Source of the DNA: Coenobita brevimanus
Lineage: Eukaryota; Arthropoda; Malacostraca; Decapoda; Coenobitidae
Direction of reading: 5' to 3'
Assembly: GCA_032717465.1 (NCBI GenBank)
Contig: CM064671.1
Coordinates: 58,721,611-58,785,610 of the forward strand
Length of the DNA: 64,000 nt
Part shown: piece after piece, positions 58,080-64,000 of the stretch
Numbering within the stretch: position 1 is the stretch's first letter
How the letters are laid out: every line of letters begins with the position of its first letter
Notes under the pieces: model-generated
The model's input: the letters and a program-made list of their open reading frames with translations, nothing else
Told to the model about the DNA's origin: nothing
The model's database searches: none
Program-made: the position numbers and the translations under genes

Positions 58080-59860
58080 TAGAGTTCCCCAGTGGGCTGT
58101 CTCTCGTGATTTCCGTGTGTCGTCTACAAAGGCGGTGGCTATCCAGTTTTTTCATCATTGTGGGCTTCACTGACCTGTATCTCTATGGTGGCAGAATGTT
58201 CTGTGTTGAAGGGACTATGTTTCTGTGTCTTTCATTTGATAAACAAAGGACTTGGGTTCCTCATACCCGTTATGTTAAGGCACCTTGTATTACAGCCTTG
58301 ATACTTCTGAGAGTTTTAGACCATACCTCCCTGGGTGTTGACCATCAGGCCTTCCTCCTCTAGCATAGGTCCCTTATTCTTTCTAAAGTCAAATATGGAT
58401 TTGATGTTTAATCCTCTGCCACAGATACCGGTCTCCATATGTTAGATTTGGTGCATGATGCTGGTGGGAGTCTAGTAATTGGGGCATTCAGGAAAATCCC
58501 AATTTCAAGTTTGTTGGTGGATGCTGATGTCCTCCCTTTGGATTTATGTCAACAGTTGTAGATGATGAGGTGTTGGTATCGTCTTCACCAGAATCCAGAA
58601 TAATTATCGCCCCATGATCTCCCAGGAATCCTGATCTTCTGTTTATGACACCTGTCCTAGATTCCCGAAGACCCTCTCTTACAGGGTCCGGTCTGTTATG
58701 ACAACCTCCTCATTTCCTAGGCTGGTAGTTTGTCCACATTCACTCCTAAGGGAGGGTTTCCGGCTACTTTGTGTAGGTCCATCGTTGGTAAAAAGGGTTC
58801 ACTTCCCTCTCAAATACCCCTCTATCTTTTTAGAACATGCCTTTACTCGTGAGGGCTCTATCTGTGTCTTTCGTGATGGTTTAAAGACTTATACTGGAGT
58901 ATGCTTTGGTATCGCCTTCAGTCGGGTGGTAGCCTTCCTGGAATTGCTTCAGTATTTTCGGCTAACTCACTGTTGTTTTCCTTGCTTTCCCAATGATTTT
59001 TCTCTACCCCCCCTCCGTTCTGTGTTTGTGATTTTTAGTGACCCTGGCAGTCCTCTATCTGCACTTCCGCTTTTTAATTCATCTGGTCAACTGATTTTAT
59101 CAGTTTTAGAGAGACTTTTTTCCTTGGCCATCGTGTGGGCTTTTGATAGGTTACTGCCCATGTTAGGGTGTCCGGGAATGAGTAAGCTGATCTTTTGGCT
59201 AAAGGTGGCAGCATCAGCTTGCGCTCCAGCTTCTGTGGGATTTCTTCCTTCTCTGCAACTGCTGCCTGCATATGATTTTTTTCCGTTCATTTCTGAGCTG
59301 ATTCAGCATTCTTCGCAAGGCAGCTGGGATGCAATGAAGCCTAACAAGATCTGTGCTATTTGTGGGAAGGTGGGCTGTTTCACTTAATGAGACTTGTCTA
59401 GCTGGTGGGAGACGACTTTATGCTGGCTGTGGTTTGGCTACACCCTGTTCTCTCATGGATTTTTAGTGGAGGGTGCTCCTTCTCTATTCTGTGTGGACTG
59501 CTTTGCCCCTTTAATTGTACACCACTTGGTGATGGAGTGCCTCAGTCTTGGGGATTTACGCCGTCAGGACCTCTCGGAACCCCAGGTGGGTGATGGCTAG
59601 TTACCGTACGTCTTTCGTTGGTGCTTGGGAAGGTAGCCTGTTGTATCGGAGGGAAAACCCTTAACTTTATGGAGGCAGCTAGACTCCTTCATAAATTTAA
59701 TACTTGGTTTTAGTATTATTGCATGTTTGGTGTTTTTAGTAAGTTTGGTATGTTTATAGTGAGTATATTTTTACTGTGTTTTATTCTTGTTTGCATCTGA
59801 TATTTGTCGTTGTCTAAAGCCTTGATCTCGGGCGTCATATGACTGGCACTTGAGCTGCCA
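58080..59860 (+). pseudogene. LINE-E 3' region: reverse transcriptase thumb, RNase H, C-terminus
   Basis: Degenerate plus-strand text: FRVSSTKAVAIQFFHHCGLH, LGSSYPLC-like, LRVLDHTSLGVD (58130-58340); then the RNase H relic: FRDGLKTYTG (for Y.DGS), VIFSDPGSPLSALPLFNSSG (F-SDS-SAL), and LGCPGMSKLIFWLKVAAS (for W-PGHVGI-GNE-AD-LAK-AA). The terminal WW.T.LCWLW..HTLFSHGFL and PLIVHHLVMECLSLGD text is typical of the C-terminal zinc-binding tail of I-like elements. Many stops; inactive. Confidence 0.7.
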
Positions 59861-60859
59861 TTTATATTTCATTTAATTAATCAGTCACAACCGCTCTCTC
59901 TTTTTCTTGTCATTGCTTTTCAAGTGTTTCCCTCCCTCCGTGATATGTTCGTCCTTTTGGAGGAAAATCGATTTGTCTGCTTCTGTACCACATGTCTGCG
60001 TTTTTCTAGCTTATCATACGAGTACAGTATTATATATCCATATTTTTCGGTGTAAGTTGTTGTTTGTATATAATGGATATGGGCTCTTTGGTAGGACATG
60101 CTGATGTTTTATGTTTGATACATCATTGTATTATCTTTCTAGTTGACTTTCTAAATGGTAAATCACATGTTGTGATGTCTTGTAATTATTAGCTTTGATC
60201 ATTTTCATTTAAATTTAAACTTCGTTCTTTCAGAATTACCTACAGACAGTGTGATGGTTATGGTTTCACTAAAGCTTCGTAATTTTGCTGACATTTAGCA
60301 AGGTCGATCGATGTGTCATGGCCCATCTGCGTTAATACCATCATACCAGTCTTGAATAAGAAAACTCTGTCATGTTTTCGGGGAGAACTATCACCTAAGT
60401 GGTGATAAGTGACGGTGTGTTGAGTGTTGGTAGACTGCTTGTCCTCATCAAATGCCAGAGACTGGATTTTGCTTTATTTATTCGATTTTTGTCTTGGCAT
60501 CTCAAGTTATGCAGATGGTTTCACATGGCATGGAAAATTGATTGTAGTCTATAATTCCCGCATATATTCTCCTCCGATTTATAGCTGATCGCCTGGATGT
60601 TAGGCTACTGCATAAAAAAATGTCTTGGCAAGAGTAATTTTTTACAGTTCATCAGAATCCTGAAGGAATTACAAAGGTGCATAAATACGGCACTAGTTTC
60701 ACAAATTGTTTTATTGGTCGGCTCACACATCAATGCGTATTTCATTTTAATTCGTTCATTACGAAACTGTTTCTGTTCAATCTGGCTACACTTTCTTTAC
60801 TTGATTTAACAAAGAAAGCCCCTCATAAAACGGAATTGTAAGAGCAAGTTCAGCACATA
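59861..60859. other. No gene recognised
   Basis: About 1 kb of AT-rich sequence with no supported coding text or element ends. Confidence 0.4.
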
Positions 60860-60863
60860 TTAA

Positions 60864-61258
60864 CCCATTTGTGTCATGTGTCTTTAGTATAGGAAGGAAA
60901 TGGGTATTTTTCAAAAGTTAATAAAGAAGGGAACCCCGGGGTATGGAACCATGAGCTTCACGGCTATAGGCCGATAGGCGGAAAACAGTATGCGTAGCAC
61001 CCTTGTGGCACAATCCCTCACACACTAACTCTGAGAGCTAATGGGTTTAGTACTGGCAAATCCTTCAGTTTTTTTTTATCCCTTGCGCCCAGTGTCTTCA
61101 GTATGGGACGGAACTGGACATTTTCAAAAGTTAATAAAGAAGGGAACCCATGGGTAGGGACCAATGAGCTTTGCGACTGTGAGCCAATAGGTGAAGGACA
61201 GTATGCATAGTAACCTTCCACTACAATCCCTCACACAGAAACCCTGGGAGCTAATGGG
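60864..61258. mobile_element. Family J TTAA-target element, 395 bp, internally dimeric
   Basis: TTAA at 60860-60863 and 61259-61262. Ends CCCATTTGTG and, reversed, CCCATTAGCTCCC. The interior consists of two direct copies of a ~185-bp unit, each containing TTTTCAAAAGTTAATAAAGA then AGGGAACCC, a CAATGAGCTTTGCGACTGTG-like segment, CAATCCCTCACACA and GGGAGCTAATGGGTT. Confidence 0.7.
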
Positions 61259-61360
61259 TTAAAATGGTTGCAGGTACTAAAGAAGATAAAATTCGTTCTT
61301 AAGTTATTGTCGTCACAAGACTAATTTCTTGCTATATCATAATGTTTCTTTAGCTACCTC

Positions 61361-61680
61361 TTTTTTTTTTTTTTTTTTTTTTTTATGTGTTCGACACTGG
61401 GCATAGGCTTCACAGCCTGCTCTCAAGGCCCAGTAGTCCTCTTACATCCCATACACCTCTCTACACGTCACCACTTCGGCGCTAACACCCACCGTCCATA
61501 TTGAATACATGCTAGGGCTGTCTCATACAGGACTGGTGTATTGGTATTAGCAGGGGTATTTTTACGACATGTCGGCGGGTCTTCTGGTAGATCAGTAAAG
61601 TCTGATTTCACGAAATTCAAATCCTTAAACTGGACCCTGCCCCAGTGGGGGTTTGAACCTGGTCTTGGAACAGGGAACGT
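61361..61680 (-). mobile_element. SINE-C, tRNA-derived, poly(A)-tailed
   Basis: On the minus strand the head has a B box GGTTCAAACCC (61659-61649) within CAAGACCAGGTTCAAACCCC. The body ends GTGAAGCCTATGCCCAGTGTCG and then a 24-bp poly(A) (T run 61361-61384). The A box is absent or truncated. It differs from SINE-A and SINE-B in having poly(A) rather than (TA)n. Confidence 0.65.
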
Positions 61681-61866
61681 TCTTTATTCTATATTCTGTA
61701 GTTAAACAATTTTCTAATGCTTAAGAGATATCGGTAATTGAATGATTCATGTCTTCTGGTTTCAATTAGTCACTGTAAATGAATTGCTTGTATACCTTGA
61801 ACTCTGGTTGAATAATTCAAAGACGTAACTACTAACAGGGCAAGTATTAAGGGCAGTAGTATAATA

Positions 61867-62160
61867 CTAAGTGTCATAATCAGCAGTAATACTGGTTGAC
61901 TGCTGAGGTAAGGGAGAAATCGTGGAATCTGAGGTGTTGCTCTTCACCAAAGATGTGGATAGACTCTGGCACTTTTTTCTCCTAGGTCTTGTCTCCAGTG
62001 TCCCCTCCCTCTGCCAACGATGGATCCAGCGATAGACTGTAGAAGTACTGGAGCCAGTATGTTGGGCTATAGCTCGCACCGACATGCCTCGCAGCCACAT
62101 CCACACAATCCACAGGCGATTCGTTGTCAATTGTTGGTCTTTACCATTTCCCCCATACAT
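61867..62160 (-). CDS. Small helix-turn-helix protein, 97 aa, transposase-like DNA-binding domain
   Basis: Open minus-strand frame from ATG 62160 to stop at 61867. Residues 15-58 (RLWIVWMWLRGMSVRAIAQH, TGSSTSTVYRWIHRWQREGT, ETRPRRKK) form a clear homeodomain-like tri-helical helix-turn-helix. The turn lies at AIAQHTGSSTSTVYRWI and a basic end follows, as in the DNA-binding part of Tc1/IS630-type transposases and paired-like domains. The remaining 35 residues are Ser/Thr-rich without a catalytic DDE domain. It could be a transposase remnant or a short multi-copy gene. No promoter or splice sites assigned. Confidence 0.55.
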   Translation of the reverse strand: MYGGNGKDQQLTTNRLWIVWMWLRGMSVRAIAQHTGSSTSTVYRWIHRWQREGTLETRPRRKKCQSLSTSLVKSNTSDSTISPLPQQSTSITADYDT

Positions 62161-62879
62161 ATTTCTTGCCCTGTCAGAGAAGGCGACTGTATGGCAATCA
62201 TTTATTATAAATGTGTATGGAATCGTAACGTTAACAAAGAGGACGAGATATATATTTCACTCTTGCTACCTTTGCCTGTAATAAATCAAGTTATGGGATA
62301 AATTTCAAAACCGAACACATAGGTAAATAATTTCTTATAATTTTCAGTGCTAGAGATCCTGGAATGGGATGCTTTCCAGTTGTAATATAATGAAATCGGG
62401 AACATCAACATCGTTTTATTCACACTCTCTCTCCCCTGAAAGGAGGGTGGTGAACTGCACCAGTTCAACGAGTTCGTATCCTAATGACCATGATACGACA
62501 ACAACAGCAACAACAACAAAGACTGCTAGTCCTCTCTCCTTTAGGGGCCTTTTTCCCTCAATTCTGTCTGTCATTCACACTGCATGACAACAAAGATGAG
62601 AGGCGGTAATGGCCACTGCCGAGATGGGGGACATCATGACCAAAGCTATGTGCCCCTGGTCATACACGTACGAGGCAGCAGCAATGAAGCAGTACTAACT
62701 TGCATGCGGATGGGACCTAAGGCTACTAATACCAAGTCGGATCACTTCCCATCAGGGAGCAGGAAGGCATGGCTTGTGTGTGATGCCAGTTAGCTTAAGT
62801 AACAGAAAATGTATAAAAGGGCAGACTCAAATAAAACATTTATAATAAGAAGTGCAGACTCGTTTAACCTTATAATATA

Positions 62880-63130
62880 GCAGTAGGTTCCCCCACACCC
62901 TTCCACCTTCCATCACACCCCCACACCTTCCTTCACACCCTCATATCCTACCTCATACCACACACGTTCCCCCACATCCCCATATCCTCCCTCACACCCC
63001 TACACCTTCCGTCACACCCCCAATATCCTCCCTCACACCTCCACACCTTTCAGTCCCTTCCCTCATGCCCCCACACCTTTCAGTCCCTTCCCTCACACCC
63101 CGACATCTTTCAGTCCCTTCCCTCAAACCC
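62880..63130. repeat. Pyrimidine-rich minisatellite
   Basis: Irregular CACACCCYCACACCTTCC units resolve at 63045-63135 into three ~34-bp units, each with TTTCAGTCCCTTCCCTCA followed by a CCCCACACC-type block. Confidence 0.8.
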
Positions 63131-63691
63131 CCACACCTTCTTGATTCTTCTGAACTCTCTACTCTCTGGCTTCGGCTCTCCTGTCATTCTCTGACTAAAT
63201 ATATCTGCACTGTTTACTTATCTCCTAATTCTACTGACTATCAAAAATTCTTTGACTATCTTACTGTACTTTTCTCTGAAATCTCCATTCTAGGAGATTT
63301 CAATGTTCACCACCACCTTTGGCTTTTCTCTCCTTTCACTGATCCTTCTGGTGAATAAACCTACATCTTTTTTATCCTTAATGACCTAGAGCAGCTTGTA
63401 CAGCACCCAACCTGTATCCCTGACTGCCTTGGAGAGAGCTCCAACATACTTCGTCTGTGGCACTTTGGAGCTGCAGATTGGGAGGCCCTCAGGCAGTACT
63501 TCTTTGATTTTCCCATGGAGTTATTATTGCTTCCATGGCCGGGAGCCATCTGAGTGTGCCTTGCACATTACGGAGGCTATTCTCTTAGGCATGGAAGCAT
63601 ACATTCCTTTCTCATATCCTCTAACTAGTGCAAGAAAGCCTTGGTTTAATCATGCTTGTTCTAATGCTGTCCACAACAAGGAGAGGGCCTA
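63131..63691 (+). pseudogene. LINE-D copy 3 (Jockey/CR1-like) endonuclease C-terminus and linker
   Basis: LWLRLSCHSLTKYICTVYLSP, EISILGDFNVHHHLWL (the GDFN motif), then after shifts CIPDCL, AADWEALRQYF and IPFSYPLTSARKPWFNHACS, NAVHNKERAY. The last part matches LINE-D copy 2 at 36441-36320. It is interrupted at TTAA 63692 by a family H element. Confidence 0.7.
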
Positions 63692-63695
63692 TTAA

Positions 63696-64000
63696 CCCCT
63701 TAACCGCTGGGCGTCACTTTCGTGACGCTTGGGAGCAAGGGATCATACCGCGGGGCGTCGCTTTTGTGATTCTGTGTTATTTTGAATTCACCTGGGCTTC
63801 CAAGTGGGGGCTTGTATCATCTATCAGTACTGCCAATGTTCAACACTAGTCAGCACTCCTAATCTCATCTGTACTCCCATCCATTGTTGACAATTTAGCC
63901 ATTTCTCCCCGTTCTTGACTCCCCTCCCTACCCCCTTTCCATTACCCTATCCTCTCGCCTGCCCGGCCGTGCTACGCTAAGTAAATCTTCCCTGGAATTT
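63696..64000. mobile_element. Family H copy 2 (left part), cut by window end
   Basis: Begins CCCCTTAACCGCTGGGCGTC right after TTAA (63692-63695), close to the family H terminus CCCTTTAACCG. A 7-bp stem GCGTCAC/GTGACGC lies at 63711-63728. The right end is outside the window. Confidence 0.6.

Overview
This 64 kb window is eukaryotic and almost certainly animal. It most resembles a repeat-rich decapod crustacean genome. The signs are very abundant (TA)n, (GT)n and (GATA)n microsatellites, tRNA-derived SINEs, many decayed non-LTR retrotransposons, and a split gene for a chemosensory ionotropic receptor (IR) of the divergent type that is expanded in arthropods. The taxon is an inference. No bacterial genes, rRNA genes or CRISPR arrays were seen.

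The only host gene I can assemble is an IR on the minus strand. Four short exons (18863-18631, 6245-6117, 5623-5452, 4826-4750) join in frame across introns with GT/AG ends and compatible phases. They encode part of the amino-terminal region and the first half (S1) of the ligand-binding domain. The pore and S2 exons were not found and probably lie beyond the left edge. Intron 1 (12.4 kb) holds a minus-strand Copia LTR retrotransposon (7564-15146), with PBS, polypurine tract and both LTRs recognisable, and a chain of SINE and LINE fragments joined by (TA)n tracts.

The rest is a nest of transposable elements. Working names used below: LINE-A, LINE-B, LINE-C and LINE-H (RTE-like); LINE-D and LINE-G (Jockey/CR1-like); LINE-E and LINE-F (I-like, with RNase H); SINE-A, SINE-B and SINE-C (tRNA-derived); and families F, G, H and J, which are non-autonomous DNA elements with TTAA target sites and CCC...GGG ends (piggyBac-like).

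Layout: 0-3.5 kb, LINE-C, SINE-A, LINE-A and LINE-D. 4.7-18.9 kb, IR gene with the Copia element in intron 1. 19.2-21.2 kb, LINE-G relic. 22.6-27.2 kb, a Harbinger-like DNA transposon carrying two hAT elements and one TTAA element, each with its target duplication. 27.5-31.7 kb, SINE-B copies around LINE-A, whose reverse transcriptase frame is fully open. 33.4-36.9 kb, LINE-D between GTACC-rich blocks. 36.9-41.5 kb, mostly single-copy-looking DNA with one 18-bp perfect hairpin. 41.6-49.0 kb, LINE-F inserted in the reverse transcriptase region of an antisense LINE-H. 49.6-59.9 kb, LINE-E broken up by TTAA elements, an inverted repeat and minisatellites. 60.9-64 kb, a dimeric TTAA element, a SINE-C, a small helix-turn-helix ORF, and LINE-D interrupted by another TTAA element.

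All coordinates were read by eye. Element edges are good to a few bases where a target duplication is given and to tens of bases otherwise.
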